A stretch of DNA of 64,000 nucleotides from Peptostreptococcus anaerobius VPI 4330 = DSM 2949. GTDB taxonomy: Bacteria; Bacillota; Clostridia; Peptostreptococcales; Peptostreptococcaceae. Each line of letters opens with the position of its first letter. Within the stretch, counting starts at the first letter, position 1. The notes beneath the pieces were generated by a model. That model had not been told where the DNA came from. It saw nothing but the letters and a program-made list of their open reading frames with translations, and did no database searches. Shown here piece by piece: positions 1 to 9,779 of the stretch. Made by a program: the position numbers and the translations under genes. Location: NCBI RefSeq assembly GCF_000381525.1, contig NZ_KB906607.1:1-64000 (forward strand). The letters run 5' to 3'.

Positions 1-265
1 TATTTATTCCAGATTTAAGTGCTGTTTCTTCGTAAGAATTTCCTGCTAATACTTTTGATACAAGCTTAAACTTTTCTTCTGCACTCCACTTTTTATTCTG
101 TTCATTGTGTTTAAGGATTTCTTCTCCATGAAAATCTACAAGTTTGCTCCAATATCTAATTTTGTCTCTAAACGTACGAGGTTTAACACCTTCTGGTGTT
201 TCCATCCACTTTCCTTGTTTGTATAGTTCTACGCATTCTTTTTTGAATTCATAACTATATCGCAT
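1..265 (-). CDS. IS3-family transposase OrfA, helix-turn-helix protein (3' end off window)
   Basis: The reading frame starts at ATG 265 behind AAGGAGGG, starts MRYSYEFKKECVELYKQGK and runs open off the left edge (88 codons visible). The basic N-terminus and a later stretch with WSAEEKFKLVSKVLAGNSY fit the helix-turn-helix OrfA proteins of IS3/IS150-type elements, which bind the terminal repeats and are joined to the OrfB DDE integrase by frameshifting. OrfB is not visible. The family call is from recognisable composition and motif, so the exact IS subgroup is unknown. Confidence 0.75.
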   Translation of the reverse strand, partial: MRYSYEFKKECVELYKQGKWMETPEGVKPRTFRDKIRYWSKLVDFHGEEILKHNEQNKKWSAEEKFKLVSKVLAGNSYEETALKSGIN

Positions 266-307
266 AAAAATACCCTCCTTACTGGTTTGTCCAGTAAAGA
301 GGGTACA
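1..307 (-). mobile_element. IS3-family insertion sequence, one end only (partial)
   Basis: The first 307 bases look like the 5' end of an IS3-family element cut by the window edge. Seen: a minus-strand OrfA-type transposase reading off the left edge, and beyond its start a terminus that reads TGTACCC on the minus strand (301-307). IS3 members usually end in TG...CA. A small inverted repeat (TACTGG/CCAGTA) lies between the terminus and the start codon. The exact boundary at 307 is inferred from the TG end, because the other terminus and target duplication are outside the window. The element sits just past the 3' end of the gene ending at 345. Confidence 0.7.
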
Positions 308-344
308 TATCATTAGGTCTACTCTCTTTTTTTAAGAACAGTTA

Positions 345-1619
345 CTATAGTATTCCCATAGATTCTAATGCTTTTAAAGAACCCATTTTTGAATGATCAT
401 AAGTCATACCACCCTGAAAGTATACATTATATGGTGGTCTTATAGGTGCATCTGCGCTAAGTTCTATTGATGAGCCTTGGACAAAGGCACCTGCAGCCAT
501 GACTACCTCGTCGTCATAGCCTGGCATAGCCCATGGAACAGGTCTTACAAATGAATCAACTGGTGCAGCAGCCTGAACACCCTCACAGAACTTAACAACC
601 TCTTCTCCATTGTGTAGCTGGACTATCTGGATGATGTCACTTCTAGGATCATCATAGGCTGGGTTGACCTTGTAGCCTAGTCTTTCATACAATCTTGCAC
701 AGAAGACAGCTCCCATGACTGCCTGTGATACTACATAAGGCGCTATAAACAAGCCCTGTAGGACATTTCTAGTAGTACCAAAAGTCAAGCCACATTCCTT
801 TCCTATACCTGGGCATGTAAGCCTATAGGAAATTAGCTCTATAAGATCTTTTCTACCTACAACATATCCACCAGTAAGTGCAAGTCCACCACCGGGATTT
901 TTTATTAGGGACCCAGCCATGACGTCAACTCCTACATCTGTAGGTTCTAGGGTCTCTAAAAATTCACCATAGCAGTTGTCTATCATTACTATGACATCTG
1001 GTTTTACAGATTTAACGGCATCTATGGCCTCTTTTATATCCTCTATAGATAGGGACCTTCTCCATGCATATCCCTTAGACCTCTGCATCATTACAAGCTT
1101 AGTTCTATCATTTATAGCTGCCTTTGCACCCTCTATATCAATAGATCCATCTTCTAAGAAGTCTACTTGCTTATATGTTACTCCATATTCAGATAGGTCT
1201 CCCTTTTCTTTTCTGATACCTACAACTCCTTGAAGTGTGTCATATGGTGCAGATGTTATAGAAAGTATCTCATCACCAGGTCTTACTATACCTTGGACTG
1301 TAAGAGATAGTGCATGGGTACCATTTACTATTTGTGGTCTGACTAGGGCATCTTCAGTATGGAAAACATTTGAGAATATCTCCTCTACCTTTTCCCTACC
1401 TATATCATTGTAGCCGTAGCCAGTAGTCCAGTTGAAGTGGTTGTCACTTAGGTGGGCCTTTTGCATGGCATTTAGGACCTTTAACTGGTTGTATTCTCTT
1501 ATTTCCTTGATTTTTTCAAACTGTGGTTGAATCTCCCTATCCACATCCTTTGATAGTTCAAAAATTTTACCATTTATTCCGTATTCTTTTAGTAGTAATT
1601 CTTCTGTTTCCTTTAACAT
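345..1619 (-). CDS. PLP-dependent methionine gamma-lyase-like protein (aluminium-resistance/YnbB family)
   Basis: The 424-residue protein matches the fold-type I PLP enzymes annotated as methionine gamma-lyase family or aluminium-resistance protein (YnbB in Bacillus). Seen: the substrate/PLP region RPQIVNGTHALSL near residue 95, IDNCYGEF near 213 supplying the PLP-ring aspartate, and SLIKNPGGGLALTGG near 238 with Lys240 as the likely Schiff-base lysine. Start ATG follows AGGAGATTTTA. It is the last gene of the mutS-mutL-miaA operon, 12 bases after miaA. In many clostridia hfq lies between miaA and this gene; here it is missing. The reaction is presumed to be C-S lyase chemistry, but the true substrate of this subfamily is not settled. 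Confidence 0.85.
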   Translation of the reverse strand: MLKETEELLLKEYGINGKIFELSKDVDREIQPQFEKIKEIREYNQLKVLNAMQKAHLSDNHFNWTTGYGYNDIGREKVEEIFSNVFHTEDALVRPQIVNGTHALSLTVQGIVRPGDEILSITSAPYDTLQGVVGIRKEKGDLSEYGVTYKQVDFLEDGSIDIEGAKAAINDRTKLVMMQRSKGYAWRRSLSIEDIKEAIDAVKSVKPDVIVMIDNCYGEFLETLEPTDVGVDVMAGSLIKNPGGGLALTGGYVVGRKDLIELISYRLTCPGIGKECGLTFGTTRNVLQGLFIAPYVVSQAVMGAVFCARLYERLGYKVNPAYDDPRSDIIQIVQLHNGEEVVKFCEGVQAAAPVDSFVRPVPWAMPGYDDEVVMAAGAFVQGSSIELSADAPIRPPYNVYFQGGMTYDHSKMGSLKALESMGIL

Positions 1620-1631
1620 TAAAATCTCCTC

Positions 1632-2558
1632 TTATTTTATAAAATCTTTTATTGCCTCGATTTGATCATCAAGTTCTGTAACCTTGTCTAAGTCTAACCA
1701 AAGGGCGTTTTCATACCTCTTAAACCAGGTAATCTGCCTTTTAGCATATCTCCTAGTTCCCTGCTTTAGTATATCTATGGATTCTTCAAGGGTCATTTTA
1801 CCATCAAAATACTCTAGGACTTCCTTGTAGCCTATCCCCTTCATAGACTGCATCTGACTAGTATAGCCCATTTGGTGTAGTCCCTTGACCTCATCTAGTA
1901 GCCCCATGTCAAACATCATATCAACTCTCTGGTTTATCCTATCATATAAGATGCTCCTATCCCTGTTTAAGACGATTATTTTGGCATCAAATTTTGGGTT
2001 GTATTTTAGATCATTTGAAAAGTCTCCCATGTCTCCACCTGTCTTGTATACCTCGATGGCCCTGATGACCCTCTTAGTGTTGTTGGGGTGGATTCTTTTG
2101 GCTGCTTCAGGTGATAGGTCTTGAAGAAGCCTATAAAGGTAGTCTTTTCCCTTGTCATTTAGTATTTCTTCTAGGTCTTTTCTAATGCTAGGGTCTGAAT
2201 TTGTGCCTCCAAAGTCCATATCGTAAACTAGAGAATTTAGGTATAGTCCTGTACCACCAGTAACTATTGCCAGCTTTCCCCTCTTGTGTATGTCACTTAT
2301 GATTTGACTTGCCATATCATGAAAGTCTGCAACTGAAAAATCCTCATCTGGATCTACTACATCTATCATATGGTGGACTACTGAGTCCATCTCTTCTTGG
2401 CTTATCTTGGCACTGCCTATGTCCATTTTTCTGTATATTTGCATGGAGTCTGCCGATATTATTTCACCACCTAAGATCTTTGCAAGCTCGATAGATAGAG
2501 CTGTTTTTCCGACTGCTGTAGGCCCAGTGAGTATAAGTATTGGTATTTTATCCGTCAT
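1632..2558 (-). CDS. miaA: tRNA dimethylallyltransferase MiaA
   Basis: MiaA transfers a dimethylallyl group to N6 of adenosine 37 in tRNAs reading UNN codons; the product is the substrate of MiaB, also encoded here (36488-37936). The 308-residue length is normal. Seen: the P-loop LTGPTAVGKTALS at residues 10-22, the DSMQIYRKMDIGSAK substrate motif near 38, GGTGLYLNSL near 101, and the C-terminal YAKRQITWFKR tRNA-contact motif. Start ATG follows GGAGGATGTAGGA. It begins 2 bases after the mutL stop, so translation is probably coupled. Confidence 0.97.
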   Translation of the reverse strand: MTDKIPILILTGPTAVGKTALSIELAKILGGEIISADSMQIYRKMDIGSAKISQEEMDSVVHHMIDVVDPDEDFSVADFHDMASQIISDIHKRGKLAIVTGGTGLYLNSLVYDMDFGGTNSDPSIRKDLEEILNDKGKDYLYRLLQDLSPEAAKRIHPNNTKRVIRAIEVYKTGGDMGDFSNDLKYNPKFDAKIIVLNRDRSILYDRINQRVDMMFDMGLLDEVKGLHQMGYTSQMQSMKGIGYKEVLEYFDGKMTLEESIDILKQGTRRYAKRQITWFKRYENALWLDLDKVTELDDQIEAIKDFIK

Positions 2559-2560
2559 TC

Positions 2561-4444
2561 CTACATCCTCCTCTTAAATAGCTTTTCTATTTCATATCTT
2601 GTCATCTTGACCATAGTAGGTCTACCGTGTGGGCAAGTGTAAGGGTTAGAGCATTCCTCAAGTTGTCCTATAAGGTGCTTGGCCTCTTCAATCGAAATCT
2701 TGTCATTTCCCTTTATGGCCGACTTACAAGCTATTTCTGCTATTTCGTCATACTTTGTGTCGTATATATTATCTATTTTACCTAGACCGTCTATTAGTTC
2801 ATAGATAAACCTCTTTGACTCTGGCTCACCAAATGTATTAGGCAGTCCCCTAATTGATATTGACCTATGTCCAAACTCCTCAACAAGGAAGCCAAAGCTA
2901 GAGAATACATCTATATTTTTTCTGACAGTATCCATGTCATTGGCATCAAGATCCATAATTATAGGATCAATTAGCATCTGGACTGATATGTCATTGGCCT
3001 TGTACTTTGACATATACATTTCAAACCTGATTCTTTCATGGGCTGCGTGCTGGTCTAACATTATCATATCGTCATTTTTACTGAAGATTATATAAGTGTC
3101 AAAAATTATACCTATAAACTTTAATCCAATAAAATCCGGGTTTCTATCAGGACTCTCCTCTATAAAACTAGACTGTTGGTATTCCATTTTTGAATCGACT
3201 TCCTTCTTATCTTGTATGCCACCATTGTTTATATCACTTAACCTTATAGGTGTCTGTATCATATCAGCTTGGCCTCTTGGAGACTCGTTAGTATTTTGAT
3301 TGCTACAAGAATTACTAACGTCTTCTCTAATAGCAGTGCTTGTAAGGTTATTTTCCACCTCTTGGGGCGAATATGAAAAAGAGTTAAAACCAGCAAAGGA
3401 GTTTTTATTATAGAGGTCTTTATCCCTACTATTATTCTTGTATCTTCCAACCAAACTAGACTTTAGGAGTATACCTCTTACAAAGTCCGAAAGTTCGTTT
3501 AGTATTTCCTCTTCTTGGTCAAACTTGACCTCTAACTTGCTAGGATGGATATTTACATCTACCTTGGCAGGGTCAACACTTATGTTTACAAAATATATAG
3601 GATACTTGTTGATCGGTATTATAGCCTTGTAGGCATCGTTTATTTTCTTGCTTATATTGGGGCTCTTGATATATCTACCGTTTATATATAGGTGCTGGTG
3701 GTTTCTGTTGCCCCTGTATATATTGTTATTGCCTAGGTAGCCACTTATGCTAAAGTATTTTGACCTATAGTCTATCTCAATTAGGTTTTCAGATATATCA
3801 CGTCCGTAAATCATCCTAATAGCGTTTATGATAGACCCATCTCCTAGGGTTTCATAGATGGTTTTAGAATTATTTATATACTTTATTTTTATAGAAGGGT
3901 TACCTATGGCTATCTTGTTTACGATATCTGTTATGGCCTGGGCTTCAGCTTGGTTTGACTTTAGAAATTTCCTTCTCGCAGGTGTATTGAAAAACAAGTC
4001 CCTTACAGATATTTGCGTACCCCTATTGGCACTTGTAGCTTCTTTTTCTCTTATCTTACCTCCATCTAAGACAATCCTAAGACCAATTAGGGCTTCTTCT
4101 GTTTTTGTAAGCATCTCAAGTTTTGAAACAGCAGCTATTGATGCAAGGGCCTCACCCCTAAATCCTAAGGATTCAAGAGATGATAGGTCTTCTACTGTGT
4201 TTATCTTACTTGTAGCGTGCCTCAAAAAAGCCTTGTTTACATCATCTTTGTCTATGCCCGAACCATTATCAATTATCCTAATTAGGCCTTTCCCTCCGTT
4301 TTCTATCTCTATGCTTATATATGATGATCCTGCATCTATTGAGTTTTCGACCAACTCCTTGATTATTGAAGAGGGTCTTTCAACGACTTCACCAGCCGCT
4401 ATCTTATTGATGGTTGAATCATCTAGTATATTTATTTTTGCCAT
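2561..4444 (-). CDS. mutL: DNA mismatch repair protein MutL (endonuclease-type)
   Basis: MutL is the ATP-dependent mediator of mismatch repair and, in organisms lacking MutH, the nicking endonuclease. Seen in the 627 residues: the GHKL ATPase motifs GEVVERPSSIIKELVENS, DNGSGI, and GFRGEALASI in the N-terminal third, then TRGTQISVRDLFFNTPARR-like sequence (here with NRGTQ). A variable Asn/Ser-rich linker follows. The C-terminal domain carries DQHAAHERIRFE, which fits the DQHA(X)2E(X)4E metal-binding nuclease motif, and CPHGRP near the end. The protein is therefore expected to be an active endonuclease. It starts 20 bases after mutS, behind GGAGGTCTT. Confidence 0.97.
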   Translation of the reverse strand: MAKINILDDSTINKIAAGEVVERPSSIIKELVENSIDAGSSYISIEIENGGKGLIRIIDNGSGIDKDDVNKAFLRHATSKINTVEDLSSLESLGFRGEALASIAAVSKLEMLTKTEEALIGLRIVLDGGKIREKEATSANRGTQISVRDLFFNTPARRKFLKSNQAEAQAITDIVNKIAIGNPSIKIKYINNSKTIYETLGDGSIINAIRMIYGRDISENLIEIDYRSKYFSISGYLGNNNIYRGNRNHQHLYINGRYIKSPNISKKINDAYKAIIPINKYPIYFVNISVDPAKVDVNIHPSKLEVKFDQEEEILNELSDFVRGILLKSSLVGRYKNNSRDKDLYNKNSFAGFNSFSYSPQEVENNLTSTAIREDVSNSCSNQNTNESPRGQADMIQTPIRLSDINNGGIQDKKEVDSKMEYQQSSFIEESPDRNPDFIGLKFIGIIFDTYIIFSKNDDMIMLDQHAAHERIRFEMYMSKYKANDISVQMLIDPIIMDLDANDMDTVRKNIDVFSSFGFLVEEFGHRSISIRGLPNTFGEPESKRFIYELIDGLGKIDNIYDTKYDEIAEIACKSAIKGNDKISIEEAKHLIGQLEECSNPYTCPHGRPTMVKMTRYEIEKLFKRRM

Positions 4445-4464
4445 AAGACCTCCTTACTTTGTTT

Positions 4465-7140
4465 TTACTTTATCTTTTTAGCCTTGTCTTGTAGCTGATA
4501 TAATATATTCATCAGCTGTAATGGCGTTGTGTTCATCATATCTATATTCTTTATCTCGCTGATTATATCCTTATATGGAGATAGGTCTATTTGTTCATCC
4601 ATAGGAATATTTTTCTTTGATTCTCTTTCAAGTACAAAATCAAAACTAAGCTGGCGGATTTCTTCTTCATTTTCTTCTTTAGGATATATACCAGTAGCTT
4701 GAGATATTGACTCTGAGTTATTTAGGTGATTTTTTTCTAGGTCTTTTAAGATAGAGTCTGCCCTTTTTATCAGGTCATCTGGCAACTTGGCAAGTTTGGC
4801 AACATAAATACCATAACTCCTATCAGCTGCACGGTCTACTATCTTCCTTAAAAATATAATGTCATCTCCATCTTCTTTTACATCCACAGAGTAGTTCTTA
4901 ATATTGTCATAGGTGTTCTCAAGGTCTGTTAGCTCATGGTAGTGAGTTGCAAAAAGAGTCTTGGCCCCTATCCTATCATGTATATACTCTACTATGGACC
5001 AAGCAAGGGATATACCATCATATGTAGATGTACCCCTACCGACCTCGTCAAGGATTATAAGAGAGTATTTTGTTGCATTTTTTAGTATCTGGCTGACCTC
5101 ATCCATCTCTACCATAAATGTCGACTGGCCTTGTGATAGGTCATCGCTAGCCCCTACCCTAGTAAATATCCTATCTAGGATTGGTATCCTTGCTGATGAT
5201 GCAGGTACAAATGAACCTATATGGGCCATTAAACATATAAGGGCAGTTTGTCTCATATATGTGGACTTACCGGACATATTTGGCCCTGTAATTATATGAA
5301 TCTTGTTGTTGTCATTCATGGATGTGTTGTTTGCTATAAAGTTTTCTTGCCCCATTATTTGCTCAATAACAGGGTGCCTACCATCTATTATTTCAAGTTG
5401 ACCTGATTCTGTTACATAAGGTCTTGAATAAGAGTTTTTGTTGGCTATGATTGCATTTGAAACATATACGTCAAGCTCAGCTATGGTTTTGGCAACAACT
5501 TGAATCCTGTCTATATTATCGTAAATCGTGTTTCTAATATCCTTGAAAATAGAGTACTCTAGGCTCTTTATCTTGTCTTCTGCATTTATTATCTTGTCCT
5601 CAACTTCTTTTAGTTCAGGAGTTATAAATCTCTCAGCATTGACCAAGGTCTGCTTTCTGATATATGAATCATCAAGGTCTAACTGGACTAGGGCTGCCTT
5701 AGTTATCTCTATATAGTAGCCGAATACTTTGTTGTATCCTATCTTAAGGGTCTTGGCTCCAGTTCTTTCTTTTTCTCTTTTTTCTATGTCCTTGATTATA
5801 CTAGACCCGTTGTTGTATATGTCCCTAAGTTCATAGAGGTCCTTTGAATACTGACTCTTAATGATATTTCCGTCCTTAAGGCCCTGGCTTGGTTCCTCGA
5901 GAATTGACTCATCTATTAGCCTATATATATCGTACAGGCAGTCTATTGAAGACTTGAACTTGTCTAAAGCAGGTGAATCTGAGTTTGCTATTGTAGTCAC
6001 TATCTCTGGTAGCTTGGCTATAGAGTTCTTAAGGTTTATCAGGTCCTTAGGATTGACCTTATCATAGGCTACCTTTGCACATATCCTCTCCAAATCGTAT
6101 ATTCTTTCAAGACTTTCTCTTAGATTTTCCCTCAGGTTAAAATCACTCAAAATAGCCTCAGTTATATCTAGTCTCCTATTGATAAGGTCTACATTCATTA
6201 GGGGTTGCTCGATAAATTTTCTGAGCATTCTTGCCCCCATAGGAGTAGATGTAGAGTCTATAACCTGTAGTAGAGATCCCTTTTTATTGGAGCTTCTAAT
6301 AGTCTTTGTAAGTTCAAGATTTACCCTTGTAAATAGGTCAAGTACCATGTAGTCATTTGATTTGTATACATTTATCCTATTTATATTATTAGAAGATATC
6401 ATCTGTGTCTTTCTTATATAGTTTAGGACTATTGACAATGAAGATTCCATAGGGTGATTATTAAATATCATATTTTTTTCTAGGTAGGACCTATCAAAAA
6501 TATCATTTAGGATATTCTTGTCCAGCAAGTCTTTATCAAAATCTTCATTCAAATAAATATTGGCAATTGCTGCCAAGGACCTAATAGAGTCCAAAAACTC
6601 AGGTCTATTTGTAATCAGTTCTTTGGGACCTACCTTGGCTATTTCATCCTTCACTTTTTTAGGATCTATCATTGTTGTATTTAGTTCACCAGTTGATATA
6701 TCAGTATATGATATAGAGGCTGCATCATTCCCAAAGTATACTGCCATCAAATAGTTATTTGAAGTGTTTTCAAGACTGTCCTCTTCAAGCAATGTGCCCG
6801 GAGTAACTACCTTCACGACCTCTCTTTTTACTAGACCCTTGGCAGTAGAGGGATCTTCTACCTGTTCGCCTATAGCTACCTTGTAACCTGCTTGGATCAA
6901 TCTTGTAAGATAGGATGACACTGAGTGGTAGGGAACACCACACATAGGAGCCCTTTCTTCTAGACCACATGCCTTTCCAGTAAGGGTGATATCTAGTACC
7001 TTAGATGCCAAAAGTGCATCATCAAAAAACATTTCATAAAAATCGCCTAATCTATAAAATAATATACAATCCTTGTATTCTTCTTTTGTATCTAAATAAT
7101 GCTTCATCATAGGGGAAAGCTTTGACTTATCTATTTCCAT
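4465..7140 (-). CDS. mutS: DNA mismatch repair protein MutS
   Basis: MutS recognises mismatches and small loops and recruits MutL. The chosen ATG at 7140 has GGAGG five bases upstream and gives 891 residues; an in-frame TTG at 7152 overlaps that ribosome site and is unlikely. Seen: the mismatch-reading Phe-X-Glu in GDFYEMFFDDA near residue 34, the Walker A GPNMSGKSTYMRQ near residue 615, DEVGRGTSTYDGIS (Walker B and signature) and the ATHYHEL switch. The C-terminal clamp/dimer region is present. It is the first gene of mutS-mutL-miaA-YnbB. Confidence 0.97.
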   Translation of the reverse strand: MEIDKSKLSPMMKHYLDTKEEYKDCILFYRLGDFYEMFFDDALLASKVLDITLTGKACGLEERAPMCGVPYHSVSSYLTRLIQAGYKVAIGEQVEDPSTAKGLVKREVVKVVTPGTLLEEDSLENTSNNYLMAVYFGNDAASISYTDISTGELNTTMIDPKKVKDEIAKVGPKELITNRPEFLDSIRSLAAIANIYLNEDFDKDLLDKNILNDIFDRSYLEKNMIFNNHPMESSLSIVLNYIRKTQMISSNNINRINVYKSNDYMVLDLFTRVNLELTKTIRSSNKKGSLLQVIDSTSTPMGARMLRKFIEQPLMNVDLINRRLDITEAILSDFNLRENLRESLERIYDLERICAKVAYDKVNPKDLINLKNSIAKLPEIVTTIANSDSPALDKFKSSIDCLYDIYRLIDESILEEPSQGLKDGNIIKSQYSKDLYELRDIYNNGSSIIKDIEKREKERTGAKTLKIGYNKVFGYYIEITKAALVQLDLDDSYIRKQTLVNAERFITPELKEVEDKIINAEDKIKSLEYSIFKDIRNTIYDNIDRIQVVAKTIAELDVYVSNAIIANKNSYSRPYVTESGQLEIIDGRHPVIEQIMGQENFIANNTSMNDNNKIHIITGPNMSGKSTYMRQTALICLMAHIGSFVPASSARIPILDRIFTRVGASDDLSQGQSTFMVEMDEVSQILKNATKYSLIILDEVGRGTSTYDGISLAWSIVEYIHDRIGAKTLFATHYHELTDLENTYDNIKNYSVDVKEDGDDIIFLRKIVDRAADRSYGIYVAKLAKLPDDLIKRADSILKDLEKNHLNNSESISQATGIYPKEENEEEIRQLSFDFVLERESKKNIPMDEQIDLSPYKDIISEIKNIDMMNTTPLQLMNILYQLQDKAKKIK

Positions 7141-7195
7141 ATATACCTCCAATACGCTTGTAATTATGATTTTATTACATAATCTCTAATATATT

Positions 7196-7201
7196 ATTAT
7201 A
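7196..7201 (-). promoter_or_regulatory. Extended -10 promoter of the mutS operon
   Basis: On the minus strand the sequence reads TGTTATAAT, an extended -10 element (TGnTATAAT) about 55 bases before the mutS start. No convincing -35 hexamer stands 17 bases upstream, which extended -10 promoters can tolerate. Assignment is by sequence only. Confidence 0.5.
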
Positions 7202-7220
7202 ACACAAAATTCATTTATAT

Positions 7221-7253
7221 AAAAAGAACCCAGCCAATTATTGACTAGGTTCT
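7221..7253 (-). terminator. Rho-independent terminator of the thiamin-pyrimidine transporter operon
   Basis: AGAACC (225-230 of this kb) pairs with GGTTCT (7248-7253), and inside it AGCCAA pairs with TTGACT apart from a G-U. On the minus strand the stem is followed by five T. It lies 13 bases past the stop of the ATPase gene, so it ends that operon before the mutS promoter. Confidence 0.8.
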
Positions 7254-7265
7254 CAAGAATATTTC

Positions 7266-7982
7266 TTATGTAAGTAAGGATAGTATTTCGGATTTTAGAC
7301 TTGCTCTTTTTTCTGGATTGTTTTTGCTTATTTCATCCACTGTAAATTCTTTTTTAACCATGGCTGGTTTAGTAGATAGAACATATATCCTATCTGATAG
7401 GCTGATAGCTTCATCAATATCATGGGTTATAAGCAAAATAGTCGAATTCATCTTTTTTCTAACTCCTGAAAACCAATCTATAAGAGATGCCTTAGTGATT
7501 GAGTCCAGGGCGCCAAAGGGTTCATCAAGTAACATTATATCTCTAGAGCATACATAGGTCCTCAAAAAATTAGCCCTCTGCTTCATACCACCAGACAATT
7601 GTCTTGGATAGCTTAACTCATATCCCTTAAGGTCAAATATATCGAAATAGTTCTCTACCTCTTGTCTGGCCTTGACCTTTGACATACCGGACAATACTAG
7701 GGGTAGGGACACATTGTCTATGATAGTCTTGTAGGGTAATAGGAGATCCTTTTGATACATATAGCCAAGGTGGCCATTTACATATACCTCACCATTATCC
7801 TTTTCTTCTATTCCGCTTATTATATTGAATATAGTAGACTTGCCACAACCACTTGGTCCGACAATAGATACCAATTCACCCTTGTTTAGGACTATATTTA
7901 TGTCTTTTAGTATGGGTTCACCAAGATAGAATTTATCTAAATTTTTGAGATATATCTTATTTTTCTGCTGGTAAGAACTCAT
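7266..7982 (-). CDS. thiZ: ABC transporter ATP-binding protein, thiamin-pyrimidine/NMT1-type importer
   Basis: ATPase subunit that powers the importer made with the two preceding genes. Seen in 238 residues: Walker [10 protein letters not shown], signature LSGGMKQR, Walker [13 protein letters not shown] and the [14 protein letters not shown] switch, all typical of the taurine/nitrate/thiamin-pyrimidine ATPases (TauB/ThiZ class). Start ATG 7982 has AAGAGG nine bases upstream and overlaps the binding-protein gene by 26 bases; an earlier in-frame ATG at 8003 has no ribosome site. The ThiZ name rests on the TPP riboswitch and neighbours. Confidence 0.85.
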   Translation of the reverse strand: MSSYQQKNKIYLKNLDKFYLGEPILKDINIVLNKGELVSIVGPSGCGKSTIFNIISGIEEKDNGEVYVNGHLGYMYQKDLLLPYKTIIDNVSLPLVLSGMSKVKARQEVENYFDIFDLKGYELSYPRQLSGGMKQRANFLRTYVCSRDIMLLDEPFGALDSITKASLIDWFSGVRKKMNSTILLITHDIDEAISLSDRIYVLSTKPAMVKKEFTVDEISKNNPEKRASLKSEILSLLT

Positions 7983-8976
7983 TAGTATACGCCTCTTTAA
8001 CATTTAAGTCTTTCTTTATAAGACCATTAGATTTCATGAAATCAGCATAACCCTTCCAAGTTTCGTCCTTCATCTGTCCCCATACTGGAGCATCATCCTT
8101 GTACTTAGATGCTAAGAATTCCTGGCTCTTTTCCACTAGTGTCTTGTCTAGCTCTGGAACTGCCTTTGATAGGATAGCTGCAGAGTCCTTTGGATTTTTT
8201 ATAGCAAAATCGTATCCCTTGGCAGTGGCTTGCATAAATTTCTTTACTAGGTCTGAATCTTCATCTATTATCTTTTTGCTAGTTATTATAATAGGTGTAT
8301 AGTAGTCAAGCTTAGGATCAATATCCTTTATCGGTATGTAGTTTAGGTCTTCCTTAAGTATTTTTGATTTTACAACATCCCAACCTTCAAATACCCATGC
8401 AAAGTCTATGCTCTTTTTAGTAGCAGTAAAGAAGTCATCCTGACCTATATCAACTCTTTTAAGTTTGCTAAAGTCTGATCCATTTTTTTCCATAGCAAGT
8501 TTTATTATAGCTTCTTCAGACGGAGAACCCCAACCTCCATAAGTCTTTCCTTCAAAGTCCTTAGGTGACTTGATGTTCTTGGCTACTGGAGATGCAAAGC
8601 CTGATGTGTTGTGCTGAATAATAGCAGCTATTGCCTTTATTGGAAGAGGATCTTTTTCCTGTGTAAGAGCATATGTCACATCTTCCTGGTAAGATATACC
8701 AAACTGTGCTTGGTTTGTTGCAACTACAGTAGTTGAACCACTATCTGATGGCTGAACAATATTTAAGTCTATGCCCATTTCCTTGTAGTAACCCTTTTCT
8801 TTTGCTACATAGATACCAGTGTGATTAGTATTAGGTGCATAGTCCAATACTAGTGTAACCTTTTTAAGCTTATCAGATTTTTCATCTGCCTTTTTGCCAG
8901 AACCACTGCATCCTGACAGTATTCCTAGGGATAATGCCCCTACCAGAGTAAGTGATAATAATTTCTTTATTTTCAT
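7957..8976 (-). CDS. thiY: ABC transporter substrate-binding lipoprotein, NMT1/THI5-like (ThiY type)
   Basis: Extracellular lipoprotein that captures the transported ligand. The N-terminus is a lipoprotein signal ending in LGILSGC, with Cys23 as the expected lipidated residue. The mature part has NMT1/THI5 features: [21 protein letters not shown] near residue 47, [13 protein letters not shown], and [13 protein letters not shown] near 150. Related ThiY proteins bind N-formyl-4-amino-5-aminomethyl-2-methylpyrimidine or HMP. Because a TPP riboswitch leads the operon, a thiamin pyrimidine precursor is the likely ligand; this is inference. Confidence 0.85.
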   Translation of the reverse strand: MKIKKLLSLTLVGALSLGILSGCSGSGKKADEKSDKLKKVTLVLDYAPNTNHTGIYVAKEKGYYKEMGIDLNIVQPSDSGSTTVVATNQAQFGISYQEDVTYALTQEKDPLPIKAIAAIIQHNTSGFASPVAKNIKSPKDFEGKTYGGWGSPSEEAIIKLAMEKNGSDFSKLKRVDIGQDDFFTATKKSIDFAWVFEGWDVVKSKILKEDLNYIPIKDIDPKLDYYTPIIITSKKIIDEDSDLVKKFMQATAKGYDFAIKNPKDSAAILSKAVPELDKTLVEKSQEFLASKYKDDAPVWGQMKDETWKGYADFMKSNGLIKKDLNVKEAYTNEFLPAEK

Positions 8977-8978
8977 GT

Positions 8979-9779
8979 TTACCTCCTGTTCTTAAAATAT
9001 AGATTTTTTAATAAAGTAATAATACCAACAAAAATCAAACTGAATATTACTACTAAAATTGTACATGCAAATACCTTGTCCAAGGCATATGAAGATTTTG
9101 CTCTGACCATATAGACTCCAAGTCCTATGCTACCTCCAAGCCATTCTGCAACTGTTGCTGCTACAAAAGCATAGGTTGAAGATATGGTTAGACCAGTGAA
9201 GAATTTGTCCATAGACATAGGGAACTTTAGGTGAATAAAGGTATTAATCTTGCTTGATTTCATTACCTTAAATAAATTTAAGTAGTCTCTGTCAATTGAC
9301 TCTATCCCAGCCATAAAGTTGATAAGGACAGGAAAGAAACAAGTCAATACAACACACAATACCTTAGACTTGATTCCAAAACCAAACCATATAACCAATA
9401 AAGGTGCTATTGTAATCGTAGGTATCATCTGAGTTATATACATTATTGGATAAAAGCATTTTTTTATAATTGGAATAAAATCCATAAGTATACCCACAAA
9501 TAGGGCAAACACAATTGAAATCAAAAAACCAATTATAGTCTCTTCAAGTGTTACCATTGAATGCATAAATAAAAGCCTGTAATCATCCCTAAATTCGAGT
9601 CCTATATCACTAGGCTTTGGCAGTATGTATGATGGCACACTCATTTTAACGCAAATTAACTCCCACACAAACAATAGGCCTATAAAGGTAATTATGGGAT
9701 AGAATAATGTCGACTTATATAAGAACCTATCTTTACTAAGATTCTTAGCTTTACTATCTGTGATGTTGTAGTTTTTCAT
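8979..9779 (-). CDS. thiX: ABC transporter permease, thiamin-pyrimidine type (ThiX)
   Basis: Membrane subunit of the importer, with about six hydrophobic segments and the BPD-type EAA-like loop near residue 175-205 ([19 protein letters not shown] then [12 protein letters not shown]). ATG 9779 is chosen; a TTG one codon upstream is slightly better spaced from AAGGTGG, so either could be used. The gene overlaps the end of the preceding thiamin-binding protein gene by 26 bases and ends two bases before the binding-protein start, implying coupled translation. Confidence 0.85.
   Translation of the reverse strand: MKNYNITDSKAKNLSKDRFLYKSTLFYPIITFIGLLFVWELICVKMSVPSYILPKPSDIGLEFRDDYRLLFMHSMVTLEETIIGFLISIVFALFVGILMDFIPIIKKCFYPIMYITQMIPTITIAPLLVIWFGFGIKSKVLCVVLTCFFPVLINFMAGIESIDRDYLNLFKVMKSSKINTFIHLKFPMSMDKFFTGLTISSTYAFVAATVAEWLGGSIGLGVYMVRAKSSYALDKVFACTILVVIFSLIFVGIITLLKNLYFKNRR

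Noticed and set aside
3858-4481. 207-codon plus-strand frame opposite mutL
   Set aside because: It lies wholly antisense to conserved MutL motifs, lacks a ribosome site, and has low-complexity Ser/Leu/Ile composition typical of shadow frames.
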